From Hesseltinella vesiculosa (taxonomy: Eukaryota; Mucoromycota; Mucoromycetes; Mucorales; Cunninghamellaceae): a DNA stretch of 64,000 nt. The notes under the pieces are model-generated. The model saw only the letters and a program-made list of their open reading frames with translations, ran no database searches and was not told the origin of the DNA. Position numbers and translations under genes: made by a program. The stretch's first letter is position 1, and the number at the start of each line of letters is the position of its first letter. Location: the NCBI GenBank assembly GCA_002104935.1, contig MCGT01000008.1:744001-808000 (forward strand), given 5' to 3'. Of this stretch, positions 1 to 12,611 are shown one piece after another.

Positions 1-167
1 AGGAAAGCGCTTGGCTGCAAAGAACCGGCAGTCTGGCAAGCACCGCAAACTCGAGGCGGATTCCGATGATGAAGCTATTGATCGTGATCGGCGTGCCCAA
101 GGTAATTGAAGCGAGACTCGTTCCTTTGCTCCTTCTGATTTTCATTAATTTGCTTGAAGCGAAATAA
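1..167 (+). CDS. 3' end of an unidentified gene (partial)
   Basis: An open frame enters from the left edge (codons from base 2) and encodes a basic then acidic tail rich in Lys, Arg and Asp. It either stops at 107-109 or, more likely, splices: a GTAATT donor at 102 and an AAG acceptor at 159 make a 58-nt intron, with a CTGAT branch-like site, that joins to a two-codon last exon ending at 165-167. The composition resembles the tails of nucleolar or RNA-processing proteins, but that is not diagnostic. Family unknown. Confidence 0.4.
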   Translation, partial: ESAWLQRTGSLASTANSRRIPMMKLLIVIGVPKVIEARLVPLLLLIFINLLEAK

Positions 168-606
168 ATATCAAATGTGATTGCACAAGGTTATTTACAT
201 GTAACGTTGCACCAAACCTTGTAGTTAGAATTTTTATTTCATTGCCTACATTTCTTATTTTCAAATTGAACAGTGTAAAATGAGAACAGCGGAAGAAAAG
301 ACAGACAACGAAAAATGAGATAACATACGAAGGGGTAGACAACCATGGGGCGAGGAAGGGCGCGTATAACATTTTTTCTTTTTTTTGGAGGGGAGGGTAT
401 CCTAAGCAAAGTATTTACAAACAGTGAGGTAAAAAAAAAAAAAAAAAGACATATAAAGAGGATCTATACGACAAGGGGAAGAGCAATGGAAGATAGAGAT
501 GTACATAGAAATATAAGAGTATATACCAGAAAAGAGACGAGTGCCATTGCAGATAATTTTCGTTTGCTTTTTCTTCTTTTTTTTTCTTTTCTGTTGGCGG
601 TGGTGC
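168..606. other. Intergenic, A/T-rich
   Basis: Region between the 3' ends of two genes. It holds homopolymer A and T runs (a 17-A run near 431 and T-rich tracts near 370 and 580). The open frames here are low-complexity and show no splice or family support. Nothing else seen. Confidence 0.5.
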
Positions 607-2245
607 TTAGTGTCGAGAGGCATTATTAGCACAAGCGGCTTCAAAGGCTGCAGCAGCAGCTTGCTGCTGCTTTGGTGTGCGCATTAATGGCAACCGCTTA
701 CGGGAGAACTCGACAATCACCCGCTTTTTCTTGAGGTTGTCGCGGCAGACATCGCCTTCGCAGAAGAAGGGCTCAGATGAGGCACAGAAGCTGTCGGCAA
801 GATCTTGTTGGCGTCGACAGTGTTGGTGGTAGGCCATGGGGCAACCATCGCATTGGACAAGGAGATTGTCGTCCCAAGAAGTCGAGCCGTGGCAAACAGT
901 GCAGAAATTTTGAAGGACTGGGCGGATGCGTTGATCGATATGCTCGTGGACGAAGGCCGTGAGATCCAACCGTGGCAGCTTGCAAGCAAACCCGTAGCCC
1001 TTGTAGTCGCAGCCATGTTTATTGCAGAGGGTGCGTTTACCCCAGGGTCCAGGGCGCCAATTAACACCTTCAGTTGTGCCACAGTACCGACACCAATCGA
1101 CCCGCTGCTTGAGCAAATGCTTGTAAAGGCCTTGGGAACTGAGGCGTAGTTGAACCTCAGGAGCATCATGAGGAACATAGCATGGCAAATCGGTTTGATT
1201 TTCATCTTTTTCCTTGGGCTTAGTGGTAAGCTTTTTAGTGGACGGCTTTCGTGGCTTCTTGATGGACTTTTTCTGGAGGGTAGGTGAAGATGGTGAAGAC
1301 AGAGGATGGTCAGATTTTGTGGTTTCATTGGCGGTGAGTTCGAAATGGCTTGGTTCGTGGAACGCTGTGTCTTCGTCTTCATCGTCAGTCAATGCCTCAA
1401 GATTGGTAGGATAAGGCTGAAAGTCCGTGGCTTGAGTTCTGGAAGAAATGGAAAAATTGTCACACGTCAAACCTTCGAACCTTTACTACCCACGCACAAT
1501 AAAAAAAAGAGAGGGCACTTACAGATCATCCATCGACTCAGTAGAGGAGTCGTCTTCGTCATCTTCGAAATCAAACATAGGCAAAGGGGTATCAGGCAAG
1601 GATACAGGTGAGTGCACTAGGCAAGGGCGCTTTTCCGCCTCCGATTGCACACTGATGCCATCTTCACTGTCGCTACTACTGCAGATGCTGCTGTGGCGTC
1701 GCTTCATGCCTACGATGTCACCATAATAGTAGTCAAAAGCAGGGGGTGTGGGTAGGTCGTTGACTGGAGGCTTTTTGTTGTCGTCCAGGAGGATGACGGT
1801 ATCATCATTCAAACCAAACGCTTCAGATTCGTCCAAGATCAAATCAGAAGGAACCTCAACCTTTTTTATTTGCAGGCCAGTCGATGCAAGGTGCGCGGTG
1901 GACGACAACATAGGTGGAGACAGGAACACATCCTTGACGAGCAATTCCTTGTGCCACTTGATGGGATGCTCCATTACGTCAAAGCTGATAGTATAATTCT
2001 CCAGCGTTTGGTGAATAGACTGTAGCAATAAAATCTGTCAGCTCTCCGTAAAAATAATTCGCTGTCCTGTTCGTTGCGCAGCTTACAAAAGGTCTTGGCA
2101 TGGACGGGGCTTGACCATAGTAATAGTAGTATAAAGGTAAATCGGTCAAAGGTGTCATGGAAGGTACAATAACTGGTGATGTTTCAACATTATCGCTAGG
2201 TTTGGTCATGATGTTCATTGTCATGGTAGTTTGTTGGTGAGGCAT
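607..2245 (-). CDS. GATA-type zinc finger plus PHD finger nuclear regulator
   Basis: Three exons: 2087-2245, 1523-2019 and 607-1438, giving 495 aa. Both introns are GT-AG and phases agree. The N-terminal half is acidic and Ser/Pro-rich, without a fold I recognise. The last exon carries a GATA-like finger (CRYC, 18 residues, CNKH then GCDYKGYG), so the second zinc pair reads CX2H or CX4C rather than the usual CNAC. About 30 residues later comes a PHD finger (CTVC...CDGCPMAYHQHC...FFCEGDVC). Such GATA+PHD proteins are presumably chromatin or transcription regulators. A Gln/Ala-rich stretch lies near the C terminus. I chose the ATG at 2245 because the upstream in-frame extension is a low-complexity T-tract translation. 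Confidence 0.8.
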
Positions 2246-3836
2246 ATAAAAAAGGAGGTAAAATGGTGTGAGAAATGAGGAGATATTAGAGCCGACTAAG
2301 AGTTTGAATGAGAGAAGGAAAAAAAAAAAAGGAAAGAAAAAAAGTAAGAAGGAGAACACAGGAAGAAAAAGATATCGTGTTGATAAAAAAAAATAAACAA
2401 CAAGCAGAAATTAAGGAGTGGTAAAGAAGAGAAAAAAAGAGTCCAAGCATTGAAAAAAAAAGCAATTTTCTTTTATTTGGGCGTGGTGCTACAAAAAGGT
2501 GATGGACTGTAGCTATTTAAGAACCAGCAAATCATAAAAAATAAAAGGCTGATAGCTGGAACAACCTTTTCCAAAAACAACCTTCAACGCGCGCACTTAC
2601 CCTGTTGCTTTTTTCTCTGTCTCTATTACATGTAATCCTTTTCGGCACTGATGGTCCAATGGAACAGCCTCATCAACTCTTTACAAGTGCTCCCTTTCAC
2701 ACTAATATAAAGAAAAGAGAGTACACAAAAGACGCTAAAAAAGTTCTAGACACCTCATGCGAAACCCAACCTTTTTCGCTCCAAATAGAAAATGGTGCTT
2801 TTTGCAACAGAGACACAGAAAAACGTGCTTGTCTTTTCTAAAAATAGAGAAGTGTGGAGGCTTGTGATTGGCCAGGGCAATTGGAATTGGCTCGATGAGG
2901 TGCGATTTGCACTCACTCCGCTTTTTTTGATCTTGGGCAGTTCCATTAAATACAGTGGAAAATGATCGTTTTGATATGTGCAAAAAGTAGTGTCTGAGCT
3001 GATACGTTAGAACTTCATTAATTAATTTCAACATGGCCATCCATATTGGACTATCCAAAAAACGGGCGTTTTTCAATCACTCTCTGGCGCCTGCCATGTT
3101 GAGATTTTTTTAGGACTGTGTGAAACTATTACATGGGAGCACAGACTGCACCTCTTTTGATCAATTTCAGCCCAGCCAGCATTTACTTGTTGCTACCAGC
3201 TTCGTTTACTATTTGATCTGAATACAATGCTATATGTACTGTAATTAAAAACATACTGCTTAATTACAGCCGATACTGGAAATTAACACCTTTTTTTTTT
3301 CTTAAAAAAATAAATGCTCTGGGCCTTGACTATTTTTTGACAATGGCGCTGTTTTCCCCATTTCTGTTTTTGTGCATTGCCTTTGAACTCTAATCTTCAA
3401 ATCTTGTGCGCATGTTAGCAATTTCCTAGATTGCATCTTGTCTCGTTTTTCTTCGTTGGATCATAAAAAAAAAGTGCTACAGGGACCGCTCATACTTTTT
3501 TTTTCTGGTAGTACGATGATGGACTCCCAAAAAGCGGAACTTTGATCAGTAGACTTCCAGTGCTGGTCATTTAAGATTTTGATTGGCCAGAGCTATTAAC
3601 GTCACTGATGTTATACCAAAAGCGGGCCACATGCGATTTTAAGAATGCGACAAGTTTGACTATTGTAGGTTACTGAGGTATAGGTTCACTGTGCAGTATT
3701 CAATGCGAAAAAAAGGTATCACTCTGACGTTTTTAATTATCGACGTTTAAACAACCAGGATCTTGGCCATTCGTATAATCTGTTCGGATTATAGTCCAGA
3801 ATAAAGTGCAACCGAATCGCGAAAAGACAGAAATAT
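2246..3836. other. Intergenic region, AT-rich
   Basis: About 1.6 kb between the start of the GATA/PHD gene and the 3' end of NIC96. It has A/T homopolymers and several CCAAT/ATTGG motifs (for example near 2866-2890 and 3579), which could be promoter elements of the GATA/PHD gene. Short open frames at 2605-3076 lack support. No repeat or transposon recognised. Confidence 0.5.
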
Positions 3837-6800
3837 TCAGATGAAGCGTTTGTCTGAATTTGAGATCATAGACATATCTAGCTTTTTCAGCTGATCCAAA
3901 ATGTAAGGGGGAACAGCTGTGGTCAACAATCCAGCAAAGACAATCAGGAAATGCATATGAGACTTCACATCAATGATGCGTGCTTCCATGCGATGTCTCA
4001 AGCTAGCTGAGGTATTGTAATTCCATTCAACATACATATTATGAAGTGTTTTGGCCGAAAAGAGCAACAGGTCAGGAACAAGCTGAAGAACAACGTTCAT
4101 GCCTGGGCCTTGCTCCTTCTTGCTGTACTCTTTTGCAAGACAGTCGGTTTGAACAAGATCGAATTGATTACCAATAGGAAGAATATTGGTCATTTGGAGG
4201 AGCTGTGAAAATAACACGGTATGAACAGAGGCTTTTCTTTTTAAATGTGTTACCTTGAAAGTGGGTTCGAATTTGCTAGCATTGTAGTAGCCAATAGCAG
4301 TTCGTAGCAACATCATGGTTGTAAGAACATGAAGTTTAGTTGGGTGAATTTGCTGAGCAATAAAAGCGTGCTGCTGGTAGTCTTCGATGGCACGCTGTGC
4401 TGATATCAGGCATGCCTCTTGTTGCTCGATATGCATCATATCAGTTGCTTTGTTCCAAGACTGTCCAGAATGGATTGCTTGAAGCTGCAGAACCAGGATG
4501 TCGCCCATCTGCTTGACTAATATATCCATCACACGATCATACTGTCTAGCCATTTCGAAAACTTGAATTTCTTCGTTGTATCGCTTCTCGACGTTAAAAC
4601 GGTTTGCAACAGGCAATAGTACCTTGTTTGCATATTCATTTTCATCTCGGATGCCTAGTAAAGCTTTGTACTCGTCTAGGGGTCCCACCTGCCGTTTTAA
4701 ATAAAAGTCAGCCAGCGTACCCCACGCTTTCTTGATCTTACATGGCGGGTAGCATAAGAAGAGCCTTGACCAAGTAACTCCAGAGGGCATGCACTCCAAA
4801 ACACGATGTCCTGCAGCAAGATCAAGGATATCTCGTTCATGTTGCTGGATTGGGATAGCACAGACAGCACATACACATATTGAAGTGCTTGCAATGCCAC
4901 GGCCATTGTATTATTACGAGGCTGGTCCATAAAAACAGCTTTGATGTATTGTCGCAACATGCGCGCAATATGGATGCACGGCCTGCCTTGCAGCTCAATG
5001 ACTACATAGTATAAAATTGATAATGCATCAGAAAAAATAAGTCTAGTTGCTACCTTAAACTTACATACACCGTTGCAGTCGGTATTTGTCAATGGGTCGT
5101 GAGCAATTTGTATGAGACCGTGCAAGGCAAACCAAATGGCATAGTGCACAGCAGTGATCCTTGTGTTTTCATTTTGATACAAGTAATCGATAGCCTATAT
5201 CGGAGAGACGTGAGTGTCATATTTCGTTGACTGTTCACTTATGCACTTGCTTTTTCGAATTGAAGCGTCAGGAATAGAATATTGAAATAAAACCACGGGT
5301 TACTGCCATTTTTATCAAGTTGCTGAGTGGGGATACGGTCAAACGAAGCTTGTACATTTTTCAGGTTATAGCGGCCACGAACAGTCACACTTGGGTTCTC
5401 TCCAGAGCAGGGTGGCTGTGTCATGATTAACTGAGTGAAAAGAAAAAAGAACAAGATACAGTGTTAACCAATCTTCCATGAAGCTGATAGGTATGACAAT
5501 GCTTACTTTGAGCCAGAGATAGTCTTGGGTACTATTGATAACACTGGGAAGAGAGTTATCGGGATCACAATGGCCAATGATCTTGAATAGAATGCACTCG
5601 AATGGGTCCGTGTATATGTGATCTTGAAGACACAATTGCTCGTAGTACAGACGAACGGTGCTTGCATGAGTGGGTACAAGAGTGCTGCTGTTAATGAATT
5701 CATCAAAGTAAGTGGCGAAGTATTTTAGGCCTGTGTTGAAATTTGCTGAGCGGGTTTGGACCAATTCCTTGGCCAGGTTAATTTCCCCAGTGCGAAGGTA
5801 CGTGTAAAGAAGAGCCCAGATAGGTATGTTGTCAACACACTAGCCAGGGTATAAAAAAAATGAAGCCTTCCCATTTTTTTTTTGTGTTCATTCTTGCTTA
5901 CGTACTTGCAAGCCGGTCCAGCAGTACTGGTGAGAGACAAACGTAACAATTCGCTCAGATGTACTGCAGTTGGAAGGCATATCGTGATCCAATAGCTGTT
6001 TATCAATGTAGCGCTTATACCTATGCAAAAGTTACGCGTCAGTTTACCGCGTGTGTATAAAAGGCCATTCCTGAAGCTTACTGTTTTTCAAGCCATGAAA
6101 TCGACGTGGAAACATGGCCAGGAAAATGTTTTTTTTCGATGAAGTACTGAATAGCTTCCTGGGCTTCGTCTGCGTCACTGGTTAGAGTTGTAGCGGCTGA
6201 CAGTGCTTGAATAGTTACACTGGTTCGTCTGTGCAACGCGGTTGTGGCAAAGGAATCATTGATCTGCTTGACAGCATTGGCCAAAGCTTGAGTAGTTCTG
6301 CTAGTGGCATCTATGTTGAATACGGGCGACTGTAAGTCCCAATGGTGGATTTGATGTTTGGCACGGGTGATCCAGTCAGCATTCTTCGTCATGGACACCG
6401 TGGGACAAGGTAACTGAAGAAGAAAGTCACGATGAATAAAGGGCGGTCAAGAAAAATGGTAAAAGTCCTACATCATTCAGATCAAACTCAACAGCATCTA
6501 ATATGGCAGCGTCACAGCCAATCTGAAGGAATTCCTAACAAAAAAAATGAGATTTTGGCTATATTTGATGAATAACACCTACAGAGATGCTAGCTGCTGA
6601 AGAGGCCTGATTAAGTTGAGTAGAGGTGATGGAATGTAACTTTGAGAGATTCCCAGCTACAGTCGAGTAATCAATCTCGCCACGTGCCAGCAATGGGATA
6701 AAGCTAAAAATCGAAAGATGCTGTGAGGAATGAATTATTTTCCAAACTGAATAATAATTGGTTACGTTTGCTGCTTTTGCTGATCACTCTCTGAAAACAC

Positions 6801-6941
6801 TGCCTGAGAAAGTTTCTTTGATTCAGATGAGATTTGGCAAAACTGGCGTTCGATCAGTTCAGGTTGATATAACGACCCTGTACCAAGTGGGATTGTTTGT
6901 TTTGCTTCTTGATTCAGTTTTTGAAAAGTTGACACAGACAT
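3837..6941 (-). CDS. NIC96: Nucleoporin Nic96/Nup93 homologue
   Basis: Scaffold nucleoporin of the nuclear pore inner ring. I model eleven exons: 6766-6941, 6583-6703, 6472-6534, 6082-6413, 5906-6020, 5507-5839, 5251-5430, 5065-5194, 4742-5001, 4254-4688 and 3837-4202. Total 2511 nt, 836 aa, close to Nup93 (819) and yeast Nic96 (839). All phases agree. Family landmarks: an N-terminal coiled-coil-like segment, a motif resembling CIIGRCD...EDYLWLKL (here KIIGHCD...QDYLWLKL), then YFNILFLTLQFEKA. Intron 7 (5195-5250) must use a GC donor (AAA/GCAAGT) to give FEKAIDYLYQ in frame. Intron 9 (4689-4741) is short and translates in another frame, which makes a deceptive long ORF. Divergent from LIP5. 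Confidence 0.92.
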
Positions 6942-7108
6942 GTTGCTTGTGGAAGAAAAAAAAGTAATCCATTTTGGCGACAAAAAAGTTTTTTTTTTTT
7001 TGGAATTTTTTGCAGAGTGAAAAACTCCGCTGACTTTTCTTAAGTTTTTTTTTTTTCTCACTTTCTTCCTACTTTCTTTCACAATTTATAATCCTACTAC
7101 CACGTTCC
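6942..7108. promoter_or_regulatory. Shared divergent promoter NIC96/LIP5
   Basis: Only 167 bp separate the two start codons. The segment contains T-rich tracts (about 6983-6995 and 7046-7057) of the kind seen upstream of most genes here. No TATA box is obvious. Inferred from geometry only. Confidence 0.4.
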
Positions 7109-8519
7109 ATGTCCTTTTCATTACGTACATTGACCTCTCTGGCTGCAGGCCGATCTATCAGACAGCCTTTTGTGATTGTAAGTATTGACTTCCTACTTCA
7201 TTTTTGAAAAATCAAGGGAAGAATTTATTGTTTGCGTTTGGTTAGATCGGTACTCGTTCTTTTGCTACCACTATCCAAGACAACACAGACACCAAGTCCA
7301 AACTTCAGGCTCTCAAGGAAAGATTAAGGGCTGAAGATGCCGATGCTTCGTTGGACGATTTCATTAATCCTGGCTATGAAAAACTAACACCTGCTGAAGC
7401 CCTGGAACTCAGAGAGACTGTGCAAGATGGCAAAAAAGTTAAAACCACGAAATTGTAAGAGGAAAGAGCACAAGACTGCGCGCTCTGTCTCTTGTTAAAT
7501 AATTGTTATGGCAATGATAGGAAACAACCCCGCTTGCCGTCTTGGCTAAAGACAGACATCCCTTCTGGTAACAATTTTGGCCGTATTAAGCGAGACCTGC
7601 GAGGTCTCAAGTTACACACCGTGTGCGAAGAAGCTCGCTGCCCCAATGTGGGTGATTGTTGGGGTGGTGGTGAGCACCAGACTGCTACAGCCACAATCAT
7701 GTTGATGGGTGATGAATGCACACGTGGGTGTCGTTTCTGCTCTGTCAAGACCAACCGGGCTCCCAAAGCATTGGATCCTCATGAGCCTGAACATACAGCG
7801 GAGGCCATTAGCCGTTGGGGTTTAGATTATGTGGTGCTGACCAGCGTAGACCGTGATGATTTGGTAGATGGCGGCTCCAATCATTTTGCAGAAACTATTC
7901 GAAAAATCAAAACAAAAGCTCCTCATATCTTGGTAGAGTGTCTGACGGGCGACTTTGGAGGCTCATTGGAAGGTGTAGAAACAGTGGCGCGCTCGGGCTT
8001 GGACGTCTATGCCCACAACATTGAAACTGTCGAAAATCTGACACCTTACGTCCGTGATCGCCGTGCAGGTTTCCGCCAATCGCTCCGTGCTTTGCAACAT
8101 GCCAAAGAAATTAATCCCGAATTGATCACCAAATCCTCCATTATGCTCGGCTGTGGCGAAACAGATGAAGAAGTCTTGCATGCTTTGCGATCTTTACGCG
8201 AATCTGATGTGGACTGTGTCACTCTCGGTCAGTACATGCGACCCACCAAACGCCATATGAAGGTACAGGAAGCATGCATGATGTGCCAGGATTGTACTAA
8301 TATATTTTTTCTCAGGTTCACGAATACGTTACTCCCGAGAAATTCAAATACTGGGAAACAAAGGGCATGGAACTGGGCTTCAAATATGTTGCTAGCGGAC
8401 CTTTGGTGCGCTCCAGTTACAAGGCAGGTGAATTCTACATCAGCAACATCTTGAAAAAAAGACGAGGTCTGCCTGTCTCTGAAACTTCTGAGCAATCGTC
8501 TGCCACTCGTACCACATAG
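7109..8519 (+). CDS. LIP5: Lipoyl synthase, mitochondrial
   Basis: Radical-SAM enzyme that inserts two sulfurs into octanoyl groups on lipoyl-dependent proteins. Four exons: 7109-7177, 7246-7454, 7521-8262 and 8316-8519, giving 407 aa with consistent phases. The N terminus ([16 protein letters not shown]) is a basic presequence suited to mitochondrial import. The auxiliary Fe-S cluster motif is [13 protein letters not shown], and the radical-SAM CX3CX2C motif is CTRGCRFC. The C-terminal RSSYKAGE supplies the conserved Ser ligand of the auxiliary cluster. The enzyme looks complete. The translation that runs past 8262 reads intron 3 and is not real coding sequence. Confidence 0.95.
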
Positions 8520-8633
8520 CGTTAGTTTTTTAGTATTTTTAAATACAAGTATTTCTTTCCTCTCATCCTTTCGTTACCCCTCAATGGGATTTATTTCTAA
8601 AGTCACGTAATCAGAGAAATGCTATTTTGCATA

Positions 8634-9805
8634 TTAGATACCACGGCCACCTAACAGAACAAAAAAAAAAGTCAAAACTGCTAGTAAAAACAGGAATGAC
8701 CCTACCAGTGACAGGGAGGGTGATTCCAGATACGTAACTAGACATTGGAGAGGACAGCATCAAGACAGAAAGAGCGACTTCATCGGCATTGCCAGCCCTG
8801 CCCAAAGGAATGTCTGCAAAGGGGCTGACCTTAGCTGCGCGGTTCCCAGTTGGGATACCAAGGGAAACCTTTTGACCATCGACTTCGATGGAGGCACCGC
8901 TTTCCTTAGCACGAGTCAAACGAGTATCAACCCAGCCAAAGGCAACAGTGTTGGCGCGCACACCAAAACCACCCTGGAAACCCCAATCGAGACAACGACC
9001 GTAAAACATCATTGCTTTCGTTTTCCATCCGGACTTACCCATTCTTTGGCAATGGTCTTTGTCAGCCCAATCACACCAGCCTTTGCTATTGTATGAGAAA
9101 GGGAGAAGAGCCGTTAGAGATGCACACTATGCCAGCATTCACAAAACCTACCAGTAGCATAGTTAGCTTGACCGATGTTACCATGGAGGCCGGAAGTGGA
9201 AGAGATCTATAATAAAAAAGGGTGTTGGGTACGTCTCTCCCATCTATGACTTTGTTTCCACCTTACGTTAATGATAGATTTGTTGGCGCCATCCTTTTGA
9301 CGCAGATATTTGGCAGCAGCACGAACGATACGGAATGGAGCAGTGTTGTGTACGGCTAGCATCATTTCGAATTGCTTATCAGTGGTCTTGTGCAACATAC
9401 CATCGAAAGTGAATCCAGCATTGTTGACAATGTGGTTGATCTTGCCAAAGGCACTGACAGTCCCTTCGACCAATTTTTCCGGGAAAGCAGCATCCAGCAC
9501 GTCGCCCGGGATGGAGATAGCTTTCCCGCCAGCAGCATTGATATCAGCAGCAACTTGATCAGACTTGGCGGCATCAATATCGGTCACTACAACCAAAGCA
9601 CCTTCACGCGCATACACCTCAGCACAGCTCTTACCGATACCTTGGCTAATAAACCGGTAAGAAAGTATAGTTTTTTTTTTTTTTTGTCGTGCTTGCTCCA
9701 TTACCCAGAGCCAGTGATGATTGCGACTTCACCAGTTAACATGCCGGTGGGGAAATTGCCAGACAAGTGGCCTTTTATGGTGTTCAAACGATCCGTGGCT
9801 GACAT
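8634..9805 (-). CDS. Short-chain dehydrogenase/reductase (FabG-like)
   Basis: Six exons: 9705-9805, 9267-9645, 9152-9206, 9039-9085, 8706-8973 and 8634-8650, giving 288 aa with consistent phases. The last exon is only 17 nt. Classical SDR features: the cofactor glycine motif TGSGQGIG (split by intron 1), NNAG, a catalytic Ser in ISSTSG and YATAK (YxxxK). It resembles 3-oxoacyl-ACP reductases, and a fatty-acid or ketone reductase role is plausible. The exact substrate cannot be told. An N-terminal extension of about 30 residues precedes the Rossmann fold and is not a clear targeting signal. Confidence 0.88.
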
Positions 9806-10693
9806 TTCAAGTTAAAGACGTTAATTGAGAAGAAAAAAAACAAGAGCGACCGCTCTCTGGTGCAAACACTGAAATAAGAAAAAGGGTAAACATCCTGCCG
9901 ATCAACCAAATCAAAATGACAAATGAAAAATGCGTGTGAGAAATCCAGGAGCTTTCACACAAACTTCCTAAAATGGAAAGACGCGGTTTACGGTACTGGT
10001 GATAGGAAAAAACAGCATAATAAAACCTCTATTCGATGTTAGTGCACTATTATGTATTGATAATATGACTTACCACTGTAAGGAGTAGTTTTTTGTATAC
10101 ATTTAAAGGGAAAGAAAAAGAGGGAAAAAGCAATGGACGCTGGAAAGGCGGAAAAAGGGAGAAAAGCGAGACACTAAAATATCAAACCGGTGCAGCAGCA
10201 CTTTTTTTTTGTTTGAGGCCAACAACGCACCGTACTCTTAATTTTGTGCCTCAGCTCGCATACAATATGCAAACTTTTTGAATGCACTGTCTTGTCGTCG
10301 TCGTGTATACTGTAAAGAAAAAATTCTGTAGAGGCAGCATGTCTGATCTCACTTTTTTTAACAGTAGCGATTAGATCAATATCAATCAACGGCCAAATAT
10401 CATATGCTACGAAGTCATGCTGCACATGCATGCCATTCTGTGTTCAACCCAGATTACTTGATTGTACCGGTACAGCATGGCAATAGGATAGCTGTGACCC
10501 CAGTCTGTGACTACTTACCTTTACCACCTGATCGCGTCCCTCTATTTTTTTCTTTTATTTTGCAGCAACCGACCAACGAAAGCAGCACCTGACCAGCATT
10601 TTTTTTATTTTTGACAAGTTGCCAGTACCGTACCAATACCTCAGCCCTACTGCGGTAATCGAATATAGTGGGCACTAAATATGACAGAGCCGA
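9806..10693. other. Intergenic between SDR and LACTB2-like genes
   Basis: 888 bp holding the promoter of the SDR gene and the 3' flank of the LACTB2-like gene. It contains the perfect 12-bp palindrome TGTACCGGTACA (10463-10474) and two related GTAC-rich motifs (9987-9999 and 10623-10634). Small open frames lack support. Confidence 0.45.
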
Positions 10694-11856
10694 TTACAAA
10701 CGGCTCTTCTCAACGAAGCACCATTCTTTATGCAGCATTTCATATAATTGAGTTTGATCAAACGACGATCCGTCCGTCATACGGGCAAGTCCGACTTTTT
10801 CCAGCTTAATCAAGTAAAGAGCGATTGCTCGAACAATCACAGGCTGCATTGCCGTTGGAATTTCGTCTCCATACCTAAAAAAAACACGCTTGATGCATCA
10901 GCCATCATCCCCGATGCTTTCTTTTTGGGCTGGTTACATTGCTGTAGCAATATCTACGGCTGACCAAGCACCACCATGAGAGGTTCGATGGTTTTGGATG
11001 ATATCCAAGACTTGTGCTTCACGGTTGCGGTGGTGTTGAATATGCTGTTGGATCCGGGGTAACGCGTCTTCTACAATAGCACCGTGGCCTGGGAAAAGCC
11101 GAACAGGAGCAGCTTCTTTCAATTTGTGCAAACTAGCAGTGTAGTCGTCCAGCTCATTAAATACAACGTAGCCGTGCCCAAGGACGCAGTCACCAGTGAA
11201 CACCACTTTTTCCTCTTCCAGCCAAAAGCAGCAATGGTCCTCTGCATGACCTGGGGTGTGCATTACATGAAGCGTGGTGGTGGTCAGGTTGTCTGACTGC
11301 TCTTCTAGCTCGATGTCATTATCTAAATAGAATACTTGGTGATCGTGCAAATCTTCCAATTCGATATTTCTGGGGAAAAAATCCATATGGTTATGGTGGT
11401 CTTGCCCAGATTTATCGAGGGGGAACTTGTGCACTCTAATAGGTAGTACAGAATCGTTCAACTCCGAAGACAAAATGTCAGGGACTCCTCTCCAGTGGTC
11501 GTGCTATTTACGAACAAAGCATTAGTATCCGCTACAATATTTTATTCCTTCTCATACATGACAGTGCGTAATCAAGATATCAGAAATGTAAGCATCAGGA
11601 GAGATGCTTTTCAACGATTCTTTTAATAAAGACAAATATCCATCTTCACCCTCGCCAGCATCAATGAGAATTTTTCGGTTACCTTTACCGACGAGGTATG
11701 TATTGGTTCCTGGAACGAAAAGGCATTATTAGCTCGTTGGATTTTTTTTTAATACATACCTTGCAGACAAAATCCGCTGGGGTTTAGTCCCATCACTCGC
11801 CATACTCTTTCTGAGATTTGATCAAATTCTGGTAGGTCGGGAAGGCTGCGTGACAT
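10694..11856 (-). CDS. LACTB2-like metallo-beta-lactamase-fold protein
   Basis: Four exons: 11760-11856, 11558-11709, 10938-11503 and 10694-10874, giving 331 aa. The N-terminal WRVMGLNPSGFCLQGTNTYLV is typical of LACTB2, an endoribonuclease-type metallohydrolase. Metal ligands: HCHHDH (split by intron 2 between HCH and HDH), HTPGHAEDH, GDCVLGHG and FPGHG. The last exon supplies the C-terminal winged-helix-like region that family members have. Without it the frame stops at 10934 inside the intron, so the shorter reading is wrong. Likely mitochondrial or cytosolic. Substrate not predicted. Confidence 0.9.
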
Positions 11857-12611
11857 AGTTAATTACAGTACGGTACAAATAGCACTATATGCAAAGAAAG
11901 AAAGAGGGCGATTTTCGAGAAATCGTATTTTGTCTCCACACGAATACACACCAACCGATCACATGCTCACGTCAAATGCCACAGAAAAAAATGGGGCGAC
12001 AGGTCTCACTTTCACATGCTTTCCTCCATACATTACATTGGTGGTGGGACGTTTACTTCTACTTATTCTCACAATCATAAAAAGTATGAGGACAGGAGTG
12101 AGATGGTCATGGATGGAAATGGAGGAACTGGCAACGGATGGGAGTGATGAATGGATAAGCCCTGAGATTGCCAAGCTGTGAGGCGCATTTGATAATAAAA
12201 ACTTTACATATCCTTGACAGTGTAAAACACATACTGTAAATAGCGCTTAAGTTTGCTTCTAACATTCGAATGCCTTCATCTTTTGGCTTTTCTATCAGCA
12301 TACAAAAATGGCTCTTCTTCGACCCTGTCACCCAACGTCGATGCTTCCTGTATGGGGGCCAACAGTTGTCACTAGTGCTTGGTCATTTATCTGTAACTTT
12401 TGTTGACAATTCACCAACAGGAACAGCTCTCCTCGCATTACAAGAAGTGCAAGACTTCTTAATCCGTTCAAAAGGGGAGTGAAATTGCGGGAACGTTTTT
12501 GCTCGGCATCCTCACTTTTGAAAATTTGTTTCACTCTGCGGAGTTTTTTATTCTCGAAAAAGTGTTCAGAATTCATAATAATTTAGGCGTTTGATATGCA
12601 ACATCGTTGGT
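11857..12611. other. Intergenic, no gene seen
   Basis: 755 bp between the LACTB2-like start and the end of the repeat protein. A GTAC-rich motif (TTACAGTACGGTACAAA, 11863-11879) lies just upstream of the LACTB2-like ATG. Short open frames have no family or splice support. Confidence 0.45.

Noticed and set aside
345..644. Overlapping open frames on both strands near the left edge
   Set aside because: Driven by A/T homopolymers and low complexity; they fall in the 3' flank of the GATA/PHD gene.
4689..4799. Possible frameshift in NIC96 between two overlapping frames
   Set aside because: A 53-nt intron (4689-4741) with GTAAGA donor, CTGAC branch site and CAG acceptor explains the frame change and gives the expected length.
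10934..10937. Stop codon of the LACTB2-like gene at 10934
   Set aside because: It lies in intron 3; a further exon at 10694-10874 supplies the family's C-terminal domain in phase.
12270..12482. 70-codon plus-strand ORF between the LACTB2-like and repeat-protein genes
   Set aside because: No family resemblance, no splice partners and no promoter features.
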